Below the pieces are notes generated by a model. The model was not told the DNA's origin. It was given only the letters and a program-made list of their open reading frames with translations, and searched no databases. The position numbers and the translations under genes were made by a program. This document shows, one piece after another, positions 15,274 to 29,696 of a stretch of DNA of 64,000 nucleotides. Source of the DNA: Streptomyces achromogenes. Lineage in GTDB: Bacteria; Actinomycetota; Actinomycetes; Streptomycetales; Streptomycetaceae. The DNA lies in NCBI RefSeq assembly GCF_030816715.1, contig NZ_JAUSYH010000001.1:2604001-2668000 (forward strand), given 5' to 3'. Each line of letters starts with the position of its first letter. Position 1 is the first letter of the stretch.

Positions 15274-17211
15274 GTGGACGTGCAGTCACGAGATGTCGCC
15301 CCCCGCCCCGCACCCCGGTCCTCCGTCGGCCGGACCGTCGACGTCGAGCAGGCCGAGGCCGCCCTCGTCGAGCACTATCCGCGTCTCGTCCGGCTCGCCT
15401 ACCTGGTGCTGCCGCCCACGCTCCGCCGCGGCCGGCGCGTCCTGACCGCCCACGCCCTCGTCCAGCGCGCCCTGCCGCGACGCCGCGCCTCGGCTCCCGT
15501 CATCCCCGCCCAGTCCGCCGGCCGCGACGGCGACCCGGGGTACGCCTACGTCCGGCTCCAGGTGGTCCGTGCCGCGCTGGAGGCGGGGGCGCCGACGAGG
15601 CTGCTGGCGTGGCCCAAGCGCGCGCAACTGCCGCCGCTGCTCCCCCAGGTGTGGGGCCTGCGCCTCTTCCCCCGCTCCGGAGGCGCCGACGAGCTCGCCC
15701 TCGACCAGCGGCTCGCCGACCTGTCCGGGCCGGCCCGCGCCGCCTGCGCCCTGCGCGGGCTGGAGAGGCTGCCCGACGGCGACGTCCGCGAGGTGCTGAC
15801 CGGGTCCGGCGTCCACGGAGCCGATGTGACGGCGGCCCTGCGCGAGGCCGCCGAGGTCCCGGCCGCCCAGTACCCGCTGCTCGGCTCCCCCGAGTTCGAC
15901 CCCTGCGCGCTGCAGGCCCGGCCCACCGACCTGATGCGCCGCCGCCAGCACGGCAGGGCGGTCCTCGCCGCCGTGGCCGCGCTCGCCGTGTGCGGCGCCC
16001 TGGTCGCACTGCCCGGCGACGGCTGGGGACCCGACGGCGCGGCCGCCCCGGCCTACGCGCGGAATCCGGCCGCCGAGGCCGCCCTCGACCCCGGGCGGCT
16101 GGTGAAGATCTCCCCCGCCGCCTGGAAGACCTCTCCCCGCACCGACTTCTCGGTGTGGCCCGCGCGCGGTCCCCTCACCGGCGACGACGCCCTGCTGCGC
16201 CGCGCGCTCGCCGTCTGGGCCCGGCCCGGCGGGACCGTCCAGGTCTCGTCCACCCCGGACACCCCCTCCGGCGGCCCGGCAGGACCGCCGCAGCTCCTCT
16301 ACGCGGGCGAGGTCGACAACGCGCGCGTGGTCATCTTCTACGACGGGCTGCGCATCGCCCGCTACGCCGAGCCGAAGGACGGCGCCGCCGGGGCGGCCCT
16401 CGACTTCGCCCGGGCCGACGGCGCGTCCGGCGCCGACGCGGGCGCGCTGGTGCTGGGCCGGGCCGACGGCAATGTCCGCTATCTGACGGCCCCCTGGGTC
16501 ACGAAGGCCGGCGAGCGGGATCTGACGAAGCCGGGCGCCGGGGTGATGGATCTGACCCTGACCGACGGGATCACCTCGCCGCTGGCCAGCCCGGCCGCCC
16601 GGGCCGGGGTCTGCACGACGTGGAACGTCCTCCTGTTGACCGACGCCCAGGGCACCCACCTCTACAGCGACCTCGCCGAACTCGTCCCCGCCCGGCTGAC
16701 CGCCGGCCGCCCGGCCGCGCCCCGGGAGGCGACCGGCGCACAGGCTCTGCGGACCTGGGCCCCCTTCGCCTGCTCGCTGGCCGACGCGCGCGGTCAGGGC
16801 GTGCGGACGGTCAACGCGTGGGCGTACACCCGGCAGCCGCTGCCGGACGCGAGCGGATCGGCGTCCTGGGTGTGCACCCGGGCCGAGACCTGGCGCGGTG
16901 ACGGGAGCAGGGTGCTGGCGCAGTTCCACACCCCGGGCGGCATCTTCGGGGCGGCGGTGGCGAAGGCCGGGGACGTGCCGGCGTGCGGGCCGCGCGATCC
17001 GCACGTGCTGGCCGGGGTGCTGTGGAAGTCGAAGGGCGACCACTGGTACCTGCTCGCGGCCGGCGACCGGCAGACGGCGTCCATCCGGGCGACGGGCGGG
17101 GTGAGGGGGTCCGGGCGCGGGCATCTGCTGACGGCCCCCGCGAAGCAGGGCGCTCAGGCCGGCCTGGAGGGCAGGCTCGAGAACGGGCGCACGATCAGCG
17201 GACTGCGCTGA
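15274..17211 (+). CDS. Membrane protein: degenerate ECF sigma-factor-like domain, one helix, large outer domain
   Basis: 645 residues from a GTG start. The first 200 residues read like an ECF sigma factor: EQAEAALVEHYPRLVRLAYL then ALVQRAL resembles region 2, YAYVRLQVVRAALEAG the linker, and ALDQRLADLSGPARAACALR with GLERLPDGDVREVL region 4. The recognition helix is poor. A basic stretch (MRRRQHG) and one membrane helix (about residues 229-246) follow, then an extracytoplasmic domain of about 390 residues with no family I recognise; its Cys residues (CTTWN, FACSLAD, WVCTRAE, VPACGPR) could make disulphides. The arrangement suggests a sensor or anti-sigma-like role, not an active sigma factor. 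Next in line, 100 bases on, is a TetR regulator. Confidence 0.75.
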   Translation: MDVQSRDVAPRPAPRSSVGRTVDVEQAEAALVEHYPRLVRLAYLVLPPTLRRGRRVLTAHALVQRALPRRRASAPVIPAQSAGRDGDPGYAYVRLQVVRAALEAGAPTRLLAWPKRAQLPPLLPQVWGLRLFPRSGGADELALDQRLADLSGPARAACALRGLERLPDGDVREVLTGSGVHGADVTAALREAAEVPAAQYPLLGSPEFDPCALQARPTDLMRRRQHGRAVLAAVAALAVCGALVALPGDGWGPDGAAAPAYARNPAAEAALDPGRLVKISPAAWKTSPRTDFSVWPARGPLTGDDALLRRALAVWARPGGTVQVSSTPDTPSGGPAGPPQLLYAGEVDNARVVIFYDGLRIARYAEPKDGAAGAALDFARADGASGADAGALVLGRADGNVRYLTAPWVTKAGERDLTKPGAGVMDLTLTDGITSPLASPAARAGVCTTWNVLLLTDAQGTHLYSDLAELVPARLTAGRPAAPREATGAQALRTWAPFACSLADARGQGVRTVNAWAYTRQPLPDASGSASWVCTRAETWRGDGSRVLAQFHTPGGIFGAAVAKAGDVPACGPRDPHVLAGVLWKSKGDHWYLLAAGDRQTASIRATGGVRGSGRGHLLTAPAKQGAQAGLEGRLENGRTISGLR

Positions 17212-17310
17212 GCCACGCCGCACCGCGCGTGTGAGGGATTGAGGGACCAAGGGGAACGCGTGCACGGATCCGGTCGGTTGGAGTCCGAATTCGATCGGTA
17301 AGGTGTCCGC

Positions 17311-18000
17311 ATGACTACCGGGGTCCGTCGCAGAATGGGCGTCGAGGAGCGTCGGCAGCAGCTGATCGGCGTCGCCCTCGACCTGTTCGCCCAGCGCTCG
17401 CCCGACGATGTCTCCATCGACGAGATAGCCGCGGCCGCGGGCATCTCCCGGCCTCTCGTCTACCACTACTTCCCCGGCAAACTCAGCCTGTACGAGGCCG
17501 CGTTGAAGCGGGCCTCGGAAGATCTGGCGGCACGGTTCACCGAGCCGCACGAAGGGCCGCTCGGCGCCCGGCTGCTGCGCGTGATGCACCGGTTCTTCGA
17601 CTTCGTCGACGCGCACGGTCCCGGCTTCTCGGCCCTGATGCGCGGCGGTCCGGCGGTCGGCTCGTCGACCACGAACGCTCTCGTCGACTCCGTCCGCCAG
17701 ATCGCCTACGAGCAGATCCTGTCGCATCTGGACGTGACCGATCCGCCGCCGCGGCTGGAACTGGTCGTCCGCTCCTGGATCTCGCTCGCCGAGTCGACCG
17801 CGCTGATCTGGCTGGACGGGCGGCGCATCCCGCGCGAGGAGCTGGAGGTCCAGCTCGTGCACGACTTCGCGGCACTCACCGCCGTCAGTGCCGCCTTCGA
17901 CGACGAGCTGCGCACGCTGCTGCGGCCCGTGCTGGGCGGCGAGCCGGCCGACGGCCCGTTCGGCGACCTGACCGCCCGGCTCATCGCCCTCGCCTCCTGA
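17311..18000 (+). CDS. TetR-family transcriptional regulator
   Basis: 229 residues. The DNA-binding domain is at residues 8-60: RRQQLIGVALDLFAQRS, then VSIDEIAAAAGISRPLVYHY and FPGKLSLYEAAL. The C-terminal ligand domain (RVMHRFFDFVDAHGPGFSAL, LVVRSWISLAESTALIWLDG) is of the kind in which an Arg/Trp-rich helix lines the pocket. The start has GGTAAGG upstream. The neighbours give no clear target; a role as repressor of the upstream membrane-protein gene or of itself is possible. Confidence 0.9.
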   Translation: MTTGVRRRMGVEERRQQLIGVALDLFAQRSPDDVSIDEIAAAAGISRPLVYHYFPGKLSLYEAALKRASEDLAARFTEPHEGPLGARLLRVMHRFFDFVDAHGPGFSALMRGGPAVGSSTTNALVDSVRQIAYEQILSHLDVTDPPPRLELVVRSWISLAESTALIWLDGRRIPREELEVQLVHDFAALTAVSAAFDDELRTLLRPVLGGEPADGPFGDLTARLIALAS

Positions 18001-18084
18001 GGCGTCCCTGACCCCCGGGGCCCCCAGGCCCTCCGCACTCCCCGGGCCCTGACCCTCCGACCATCCGGCCATCCGGCCTGCGCG

Positions 18085-18447
18085 TCAGCTCTCGTACTTG
18101 CGGTACGACGGGTCGAGGTCGCGCACCTCGGCGGAGGCGTGCAGCACGAAGCCGCCGTCCGCCACATGCGCGCGCAGCAGTTCCAGCACGGTCTCGGTCA
18201 GCTTCGTCTTCGTCTCGTCGGTACGGCCGGCGAGCAGCCCCAGCGTGACGTGCACGACCGCGTGCCCCCGCTCCTCGGGGTCGTCGTAGCCGAACGCCGT
18301 GAACTCGGCCGGCCGGAACAGGGTCTTGCAGGCCTCCGGCTTGGCGGCGGCGATCTCGACCACCGAGGCGTGCAGGGCCCGCGCGAAGCCGGCGCGGTCG
18401 AAGGCCGGGTCCATGGTGCTCGAGTAGTCGACGGTGATCTGCGGCAT
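18085..18447 (-). CDS. 5-carboxymethyl-2-hydroxymuconate isomerase-like protein (tautomerase fold)
   Basis: 120 residues starting MPQITVDYSSTM. Pro at position 2, which becomes the N-terminal catalytic proline after Met removal, and the segment AGFARALHASVVEIAAAKPE are typical of the CHMI family within the tautomerase superfamily. The later GHAVVHVTLGLLAGRTDETK also fits. No aromatic degradation genes are near, so the actual substrate is unclear. The ATG at 18447 has AGGAGT upstream; an in-frame ATG further upstream (18477) has no site and would bury the proline. Confidence 0.85.
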   Translation of the reverse strand: MPQITVDYSSTMDPAFDRAGFARALHASVVEIAAAKPEACKTLFRPAEFTAFGYDDPEERGHAVVHVTLGLLAGRTDETKTKLTETVLELLRAHVADGGFVLHASAEVRDLDPSYRKYES

Positions 18448-18553
18448 GGGCACTCCTGTTCTAAGTCTCGGGATCACCCTAGTGCCGGCCGGGAAGGTTC
18501 ACCGGCTCACGTCGCCCGCGGACGCGCCAGAGGCATCGGACGCGTTGGACGCG

Positions 18554-18596
18554 CCGGTGGAGCAGACCGGGCCGGGGCTTCGGTCTGCTCCACCGG
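18554..18596 (-). terminator. Terminator of the amylase-pullulanase gene
   Basis: Arms CCGGTGGAGCAGACC (18554-18568) and GGTCTGCTCCACCGG (18582-18596), 15 bp perfect, 13-base loop. It lies 22 bases beyond the stop of the minus-strand gene. Confidence 0.9.
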
Positions 18597-18617
18597 GGTC
18601 ATGCCTCTCGGGGTCCG

Positions 18618-24032
<5,415 letters not shown>

Positions 24033-24139
24033 AGGCGGGAACTCCTTGCGGCTGCGGCTCTGTCGGGTCCGACCCCTGCGCCCGGGACGGCTGCGTCACC
24101 GGGCGTCCGCGCGACCGTATCGCCGACGCAAGCTTTACA

Positions 24140-24183
24140 GCAAGGGTCATGAAAGACCGAGAAAGAACTTTCACGACCCTTGC
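24140..24183. promoter_or_regulatory. Long inverted repeat between amylase and pullulanase genes
   Basis: GCAAGGGTCATGAAAG (24140-24155) and CTTTCACGACCCTTGC (24168-24183) pair over 16 bp with one mismatch, around a 12-base loop. It begins 15 bases after the alpha-amylase stop and lies 108 bases before the pullulanase start; both genes are on the minus strand. A further GCAAGC at 24128 adds to the series. It could be the amylase terminator, a MalR operator for the pullulanase promoter (GCAAG and CTTGC ends), or both. Confidence 0.65.
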
Positions 24184-24197
24184 TCCCAACGGCTCCC

Positions 24198-25583
24198 TCA
24201 GCAGGTGGATTTGCCCGTGTAGAGCGCCAGCGCCGTGTTGCCGCCCAGCGTCGCGGTGAACTGCCCGGAGGAGTTCACGGTGACGGTCGTGTTGTTCTGG
24301 ATGTCGCAGTAGGCGCCCGCGGGCAGCCCGGTCCGGAAGGTCCGGCTCAGCGAGCCGCTCTCGTGGTTGACGGCCACGTACCCCTTCGAGCCCCGACCGA
24401 AGGCGATCGCGTCGCCGCCGTTGTCCCACCAGTTGCCGACCGGCTCGCCACGCGTGGCGTTGCGGAAGGCCACCATGCGGGAGATCTCCGGCCAGGCGTG
24501 CTGGCACTTCCAGCCGTCCTGCCAACAGGCGTTGACAGCGCCGCCGTTGGGCGGGCCGGCGTCCGCGTCCGACCACTCGTAGCCGGAGTTCACGTCCGGG
24601 GCCCCGTACGGGTACGCGAGCATGAAGACGTTGGCGAGGGTGTAGTTCGCGCCGTCCTTGTAGTTCAGGGTCGATCCGTTGCGCTCGGTGTCGTGGTTGT
24701 CGACGAAGACGCCGGCGACCGAGCCGCTCATGTAGCCCCAGCCCTCCCCGTAGTTCTTCAGGTAGGCGAGGTTCTCGTTGGTGAAGACCCTCTTGAGGTC
24801 GTAGGCGTAGCGGAACTCCTGGACGTCCCCGTTGCCGGTGTACTCGGTGGGCTGGACGGCCTCGCCGCTGCCGTGGATGACCTCCTGCTTCCAGTACACG
24901 CCCGGCTTGGTCAGCCGCGACTTGACGGCGGCGAGGTCGGACGTGTCGATGTGCTTGGCCGCGTCGATGCGGAAGCCGTCGACGCCCAGGGTGAGCAGGT
25001 CGTTGAGGTACCCGGCAACGGTCTTGCGGACGTACTCCTCGCCCGTGTCCAGGTCGGCGAGCCCGACGAGTTCGCAGTGCTGGACGTTCCAGCGGTTCGT
25101 GTAGTCGGAGATCCGGGCGGTGCAGTCGTCGAAGTCGTAGGACGAGTACAGGCCGGGGTAGTCGTACTTCGTGTACGACGACCCGCCGGTCCCGGTGCCG
25201 CCGCCGGCCGCCATGTGGTTGACGACGGCGTCGACCACGACCTTCACACCGGCCGCGTGACAGGTGTTCACCATGTTCTGGAACGCCGTGCGGTCGCCCA
25301 GCCGGCCCGCGATCTTGTAGCTGACGGGCTGGTAGGACGTCCACCACTGCGCGCCCTGTATGTGCTCGGCGGGCGGGGAGACCTGCACGTACCCGTAGCC
25401 GGCGGGGCCGAGGGCGGTGGTGCACTCCTTGGCGACGGAGGCGAAGTTCCACTCGAAGAGGACGGCGGTGACGTCCTTGACTCCGGGCGGGGCGGCGGAG
25501 GCGGTGGGGGCGCCGGGGAGGACGACGACGGCCGCGGCGGCGGCCAGGGCGAGGACGCCCGTAAGGGATCTGCTGGGTGTCAT
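24198..25583 (-). CDS. amlB: Secreted alpha-amylase (GH13)
   Basis: 461 residues. A signal peptide ([20 protein letters not shown], cleavage after TASA) leads into the streptomycete/animal-type amylase fold: [38 protein letters not shown] (nucleophile Asp), WKQEVIHG (acid Glu) and [11 protein letters not shown] (Asp). The C-terminal beta domain ends [11 protein letters not shown], and no CBM20 starch-binding domain follows, unlike many 570-residue streptomycete amylases. It releases maltose and maltodextrins outside the cell. The ATG at 25583 has AAGGAAC upstream. Imperfect TTGCTGCAA/CTTGC motifs precede it, so MalR control is likely. The symbol amlB is by analogy. Confidence 0.93.
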   Translation of the reverse strand: MTPSRSLTGVLALAAAAAVVVLPGAPTASAAPPGVKDVTAVLFEWNFASVAKECTTALGPAGYGYVQVSPPAEHIQGAQWWTSYQPVSYKIAGRLGDRTAFQNMVNTCHAAGVKVVVDAVVNHMAAGGGTGTGGSSYTKYDYPGLYSSYDFDDCTARISDYTNRWNVQHCELVGLADLDTGEEYVRKTVAGYLNDLLTLGVDGFRIDAAKHIDTSDLAAVKSRLTKPGVYWKQEVIHGSGEAVQPTEYTGNGDVQEFRYAYDLKRVFTNENLAYLKNYGEGWGYMSGSVAGVFVDNHDTERNGSTLNYKDGANYTLANVFMLAYPYGAPDVNSGYEWSDADAGPPNGGAVNACWQDGWKCQHAWPEISRMVAFRNATRGEPVGNWWDNGGDAIAFGRGSKGYVAVNHESGSLSRTFRTGLPAGAYCDIQNNTTVTVNSSGQFTATLGGNTALALYTGKSTC

Positions 25584-25607
25584 GTGGGGTTCCTTCGTCG
25601 TTGAAGG

Positions 25608-25637
25608 CTCTTGCTGCAATCTTTCAGAAACCTTGCG
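25608..25637 (-). promoter_or_regulatory. MalR-type motifs in the alpha-amylase promoter
   Basis: CTCTTGCTGCAA (25608-25619) and CTTTCAGAAACCTTGCG (25621-25637) are the direct-repeat type motifs known from streptomycete amylase promoters, where MalR/Reg1 represses. They lie 25-55 bases upstream of the amylase start on the minus strand, over or just after the expected promoter. Confidence 0.55.
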
Positions 25638-25707
25638 GTGGCGTGATGTTAAGGGAGCGCCGGCCGGAAAGGGCAGAGGGGCGACGTGAAGGAACGGAAA
25701 GAATGAC

Positions 25708-25745
25708 GCCGGGCCCGCCGCTCCGTGGGGAGCGGCGGGCCCGGC
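25708..25745 (-). terminator. Terminator of the alpha-glucosidase gene
   Basis: Perfect 17-bp arms GCCGGGCCCGCCGCTCC (25708-25724) and GGAGCGGCGGGCCCGGC (25729-25745) with a 4-base loop GTGG, 32 bases past the stop of the minus-strand gene ending at 25777. It separates the mal genes from the amylase. Confidence 0.93.
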
Positions 25746-25776
25746 GGACCGGCGGGGGGCGTGAGGACGCCGTGGG

Positions 25777-27462
25777 TCAGGCGGTCGTCCACCACACGGT
25801 GGTGTCCGCGGGGAGCTTGGCCTCGCCGTCCGCCTCCGCGACCTCGCCGCTGGCGAGCAGGACGCGGCCGTGGACCGGGGTGCGCACCGACTCGCCGGAG
25901 GTGTTCGTCACGCACACGAACTCCCCGCGGCGGAAGGCCAGTACGCCCTCCGGGGCCTTCAGCCACTCCACCGAGTCGCCGGCGCCCAGGTCGGGCTGGG
26001 CGCGGCGGACGGCGAGGGCCGTGCGGTACAGCTCCAGCGTGGAGTCCGGCACTCCGTCCTGAGCCTCGACGCTCAACTCGCCCCAGTGCGGCGGCTGGGG
26101 CAGCCAGCTGCCGCCGGCGCCGAAGCCGTAGGAGGAGCCCTCGCGGGTCCACGGGATCGGAACACGGCAGCCGTCGCGGAAGCCGTCCTGGCCGGCGCCG
26201 CGGAAGTACGCCGGGTCCTGGCGCACCTCGTCGGGCAGGTCGACGACGTCCGGCAGGCCGAGCTCCTCGCCCTGGTAGACGTACGCCGAGCCGGGGAGCG
26301 CCAGCATCAGCAGCGTCGCCGCGCGGGCCCGGCGCAGACCGAGCGCGCGGTCGCCGGCCGTGCGGATCTGGGTGCCGAGGCCGGGCGGGTTGGCGAAGCG
26401 GGTGGCGTGCCGGGTGACGTCGTGGTTGGACAGCACCCAGGTGGCGGGCGCGCCGACCGGGCGCATCGCGTCCAGCGTGCGGTCGACGACCTCACGCAGC
26501 TCCTTCGCGTCCCACGCGGTGCTCAGGTACTGGAAGTTGAACGCCTGGTGCAGCTCGTCGGGGCGGACGTAGTTCGCGGTGCGCTCGACGGTCGGGGTCC
26601 AGGCCTCGGCGACGAAGATGCGCTCACCTGAGTACTCGTCGAGGATGAGCCGCCACTGGCGGTAGATCTCGTGGACGCCGTCCTGGTCGAAGAACGGCAT
26701 GACATCGTTGCCCAGCAGTTTGAGCTGTTCGTGGGAGCCGAGGTCCGGCAGGCCGGCCGCCTTGACCAGGCCGTGGGCGACGTCGATGCGGAAGCCGTCG
26801 ACGCCCATGTCCAGCCAGAAGCGCAGGATCGAGCGGAACTCGTCGCCGACCGCCGGGTGTTCCCAGTTGAAGTCGGGCTGCTGGGGGGCGAAGAGGTGCA
26901 GGTACCACTCGCCGGCCGAACCGTCCGGCTCGGTCACCCGCGTCCAGGCCGGGCCGCCGAAGATGGACTCCCAGTCGTTGGGCGGGAGTTCGCCGCTGGC
27001 GCCCTTGCCGGGGCGGAAGTGGTAGCGGTCCCGCAGGGGTGAGCCGGGGCCGTCCGCCAGCGCGCGCTTGAACCACTCGTGCTGGTCGGAGGAGTGGTTG
27101 GGGACCAGGTCGACGATGATCCTCAGGCCCAGTTCCCGGGCGTCGCGGATGAGCGCGTCGGCGTCGAGCAGGTTGCCGAACATCGGGTCGACGGCACGGT
27201 AGTCGGCGACGTCGTAGCCGGCGTCGGCCTGCGGCGAGGCGTAGAAGGGGCTGAGCCACACGGCGTCCACACCGAGGTCGCGCAGGTACGGGAGACGGGA
27301 GCGTACGCCTTCCAGGTCGCCCATGCCGTCGCCGTCGCTGTCGGCGAAGCTGCGCGGGTACACCTGGTAGATCACCGCGTCCCGCCACCAGTCGCGGCGC
27401 TGGGCGACGGTGGCGACGGCCGAGGTGGGGGCGGGGGCCGGGGCTGCGGGCTGCTGGCTCAT
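25777..27462 (-). CDS. aglA: Cytoplasmic alpha-glucosidase (GH13) of the maltose operon
   Basis: 561 residues without a signal peptide. The start region [20 protein letters not shown] is that of oligo-1,6-glucosidase/alpha-glucosidase GH13 enzymes; the catalytic set is [10 protein letters not shown] (nucleophile), FVAEAW (acid) and LSNHDVTRH. It hydrolyses imported maltose and maltodextrins to glucose. It is last in the order malE-malF-malG-aglA, but a 15-bp hairpin lies between malG and this gene, so transcription may be attenuated. AAGGA precedes the ATG at 27462; the longer frame upstream lacks a site. The symbol follows the gene at this place in Streptomyces mal loci. Confidence 0.92.
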   Translation of the reverse strand: MSQQPAAPAPAPTSAVATVAQRRDWWRDAVIYQVYPRSFADSDGDGMGDLEGVRSRLPYLRDLGVDAVWLSPFYASPQADAGYDVADYRAVDPMFGNLLDADALIRDARELGLRIIVDLVPNHSSDQHEWFKRALADGPGSPLRDRYHFRPGKGASGELPPNDWESIFGGPAWTRVTEPDGSAGEWYLHLFAPQQPDFNWEHPAVGDEFRSILRFWLDMGVDGFRIDVAHGLVKAAGLPDLGSHEQLKLLGNDVMPFFDQDGVHEIYRQWRLILDEYSGERIFVAEAWTPTVERTANYVRPDELHQAFNFQYLSTAWDAKELREVVDRTLDAMRPVGAPATWVLSNHDVTRHATRFANPPGLGTQIRTAGDRALGLRRARAATLLMLALPGSAYVYQGEELGLPDVVDLPDEVRQDPAYFRGAGQDGFRDGCRVPIPWTREGSSYGFGAGGSWLPQPPHWGELSVEAQDGVPDSTLELYRTALAVRRAQPDLGAGDSVEWLKAPEGVLAFRRGEFVCVTNTSGESVRTPVHGRVLLASGEVAEADGEAKLPADTTVWWTTA

Positions 27463-27552
27463 GGCGTCCTTGGGGCGATGGGGGTCCCCCGCCCGAGCGC
27501 AATCGAGCGGGGAGAGGAGTCGTTCGGTCAGGGGTACGGCGGCGGGTGACGA

Positions 27553-27596
27553 GGCGGCCGCGGTCACAGCGGGGTCGGATGGTGACCGCGGCCGCC
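27553..27596 (-). terminator. Hairpin between malG and aglA
   Basis: Perfect 15-bp arms GGCGGCCGCGGTCAC (27553-27567) and GTGACCGCGGCCGCC (27582-27596), 50 bases past the malG stop. It could end the malEFG transcript or reduce read-through into the alpha-glucosidase gene. Confidence 0.85.
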
Positions 27597-27646
27597 CCGG
27601 GTCCACGGAGGGCCGGGCAGGTCCGGCGGGGCGACGGCGGTGCCCC

Positions 27647-28555
27647 TCACCCCTTGGTGCCGCCCGCGGTGAGGCCGGTCACCAGGTTCTTCTGCACGAG
27701 GTAGAAGAACACGGCGGCCGGTATCGCGATCAGCACGGCGGTGGCGGCCATCAGGTTGCGCTGGGCGTCGTGTTCGCTGACGAAGGACTGCAGACCGACG
27801 GCGAGCGTGTACTTGTCGTCGCTGAGCATGAACGTCGAGGCGAACGCGACCTCGCTGAACGCGGTGAGGAAGTTGTAGAAGGCGGCCACCGCGAGGCCGG
27901 GCTTGGCGAGCGGCAGGATCAGGCGGAAGAAGGTGCCGAACGGGGTGAGCCCGTCCACGCGTCCCGCCTCGTCGATCTCGAAGGGGATGGTGTCGAAGTA
28001 CCCCTTGAGCAGCCAGGCGCTGTACGGGATGACCGTCGTGCAGTAGACGAGGATCAGGCCGAGGTAGTTGTCGATGAGTTGCAGGTCCGAGAGGATCTGG
28101 TACATCGGCACCATCAGCACGGCGACCGGGAACATCTGGGTGACCAGCAGCACCCACATGAACTTCTTGTAGCCGGGGAAGCGCATGCGGGACACGGCGT
28201 AGCCGGTGGTGGCGGCGATGAGCACGCCGATGGCGGTCGTGCCGAGCGTGACGACGAGCGAGCTCTTCAACCAGTTGAAGAACTCGGTGTGTTCGACGAC
28301 GAACGCGTAGTTCGCGAACGTCATCTTGCCCCAGATGCCGCCCGGGTGCAGGTAGTCGTCCTTGTCCGGGCCGAGGGACAGGTAGACCAGCCAGGCGATC
28401 GGGAAGAGCGCGATCAGGCTCGCGACGATCAGGACGCCGTGCGAGGCGAGGGAGCCGGCGAGGCTGTTCTCGCCGCGCCGCCTCACCCGGCGGGAGGCCT
28501 TCGGGGGCCGCCCGCCGCCCGCCGCGGCGGAGGTCTCGACTGTGGTGCTGCTCAT
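27647..28555 (-). CDS. malG: Maltodextrin ABC transporter permease MalG
   Basis: 302 residues, six predicted membrane helices after a basic Ser/Arg-rich N-terminus. The EAA loop that contacts the ATPase is visible (EIDEAGRVDGLTPFGTFFRL then ILPLAKPG). It forms the membrane channel with MalF. The gene lies 13 bases after malF, with GCAGGAGT as ribosome binding site. No ATPase gene is present in this operon; known streptomycete mal systems use the shared ATPase MsiK encoded elsewhere. Confidence 0.96.
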   Translation of the reverse strand: MSSTTVETSAAAGGGRPPKASRRVRRRGENSLAGSLASHGVLIVASLIALFPIAWLVYLSLGPDKDDYLHPGGIWGKMTFANYAFVVEHTEFFNWLKSSLVVTLGTTAIGVLIAATTGYAVSRMRFPGYKKFMWVLLVTQMFPVAVLMVPMYQILSDLQLIDNYLGLILVYCTTVIPYSAWLLKGYFDTIPFEIDEAGRVDGLTPFGTFFRLILPLAKPGLAVAAFYNFLTAFSEVAFASTFMLSDDKYTLAVGLQSFVSEHDAQRNLMAATAVLIAIPAAVFFYLVQKNLVTGLTAGGTKG

Positions 28556-28568
28556 GGGAACTCCTGCC

Positions 28569-29573
28569 TCAGATCGCGAGCTGCTGCTCGTTGCGGTTCA
28601 GCCAGCGGCGGTAGAACGAGGTGAAGACGATCAGGATGGCCAGCAGCAGGATGCCGTACGCGGCCGACTGGGCGAAGTCACGCGGCTGCTGTCCGAAGCC
28701 GAGGTAGTAGGCCCAGGTGACGAGGATCTGCGCGTCCGGGGCGGTGTTGCCGAACAGCAGGAAGATCACGGCGAACTGGTTGAACGTCCAGATGACGCCC
28801 AGCAGGACGACGGTGGAGCTGACCGACCTCAGTCCCGGCAACGTGACGAACCGGAAGCGCTGCCAGGCGCTCGCGCCGTCCATCTCGGCGGCCTCGTAGA
28901 GCGAGGCGTCGATGGCCTGCAGACCGCCGAGCAGCGAGATCATCATGAACGGCACACCGCACCAGGTGTTGACCATGATCGCGGCGAACCGCTGCCAGAA
29001 GGTGTCCTCGAGCCACAGCGGCGACGGCACGTGCAGGAAGTCCAGCGCGGAGTTGATGACGCCGCCGTCGGCGAGCATGAACCGCCAGCCGAACACGGTG
29101 ACGAAGGTGGGCACCGCCCACGGCAGCACCAGGATCAGCCGGTAGAAGGTGCGCCCGCGCAGCTTCTGGTTGAGGAGCAGGGCGAGGCCGAGTCCGATGC
29201 CGTAGTGCAGGGCGACGCAGGCCGCCGTCCACACGATCGTCCAGAGGAAGTGCGACCAGAAGCGGTCGTAGGCCGTCGGGCCCCACAGGATGTCGGCGTA
29301 GTTGTCGAGGCCGATGAACTTGTAGGTGGCGTCGATGTGGTTGACGCCGATGGTGCGGGCCGTGTTGAGGCTGTTGGCGTCGGTCAGCGTCAGGTAGAGG
29401 CCGTACACCAGGGGGTACAGCACGAGGACGCCGAGGACGACCGCCACGGGGGCGATCATCGCGTAGGCGTACCAGTGCTTCTGGTAGCCGCGCCTCAGGC
29501 GGCCGGCCCGCCCGGGCCCCGGCTCACGGTCACCGCGGCGTTTGCCGGTCGCGCGGTCGATGGCGACTGTCAT
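28569..29573 (-). CDS. malF: Maltodextrin ABC transporter permease MalF
   Basis: 334 residues. About six helices follow a basic N-terminal tail (GKRRGDREPGPGRAGRLRRG). The EAA loop is YEAAEMDGASAWQRFRFVTL then PGLR. It pairs with MalG to form the channel for maltose and maltodextrins delivered by MalE. The distance from the malE stop is 123 bases and holds a 14-bp hairpin. The ATG at 29573 is the first possible start with a full first helix behind it. Confidence 0.96.
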   Translation of the reverse strand: MTVAIDRATGKRRGDREPGPGRAGRLRRGYQKHWYAYAMIAPVAVVLGVLVLYPLVYGLYLTLTDANSLNTARTIGVNHIDATYKFIGLDNYADILWGPTAYDRFWSHFLWTIVWTAACVALHYGIGLGLALLLNQKLRGRTFYRLILVLPWAVPTFVTVFGWRFMLADGGVINSALDFLHVPSPLWLEDTFWQRFAAIMVNTWCGVPFMMISLLGGLQAIDASLYEAAEMDGASAWQRFRFVTLPGLRSVSSTVVLLGVIWTFNQFAVIFLLFGNTAPDAQILVTWAYYLGFGQQPRDFAQSAAYGILLLAILIVFTSFYRRWLNRNEQQLAI

Positions 29574-29644
29574 GGTTCGACACCTTCTGGATCTTCACGC
29601 TGGATCGTCGACGGGGGGCTGCGGCCGGGAGCTCACAGGCCGGT

Positions 29645-29688
29645 GGCCGCCGGATCTTTCCCCTCCTGATGTGGAAGATCCGGCGGCC
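29645..29688 (-). promoter_or_regulatory. Hairpin between malE and malF
   Basis: Perfect arms GGCCGCCGGATCTT (29645-29658) and AAGATCCGGCGGCC (29675-29688), 16-base loop. It starts nine bases after the malE stop. Intergenic hairpins here are common in binding-protein operons, where they stabilise the malE part of the mRNA or cause partial termination so that the binding protein is made in excess. Confidence 0.85.
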
Positions 29689-29696
29689 GCTCGGGC

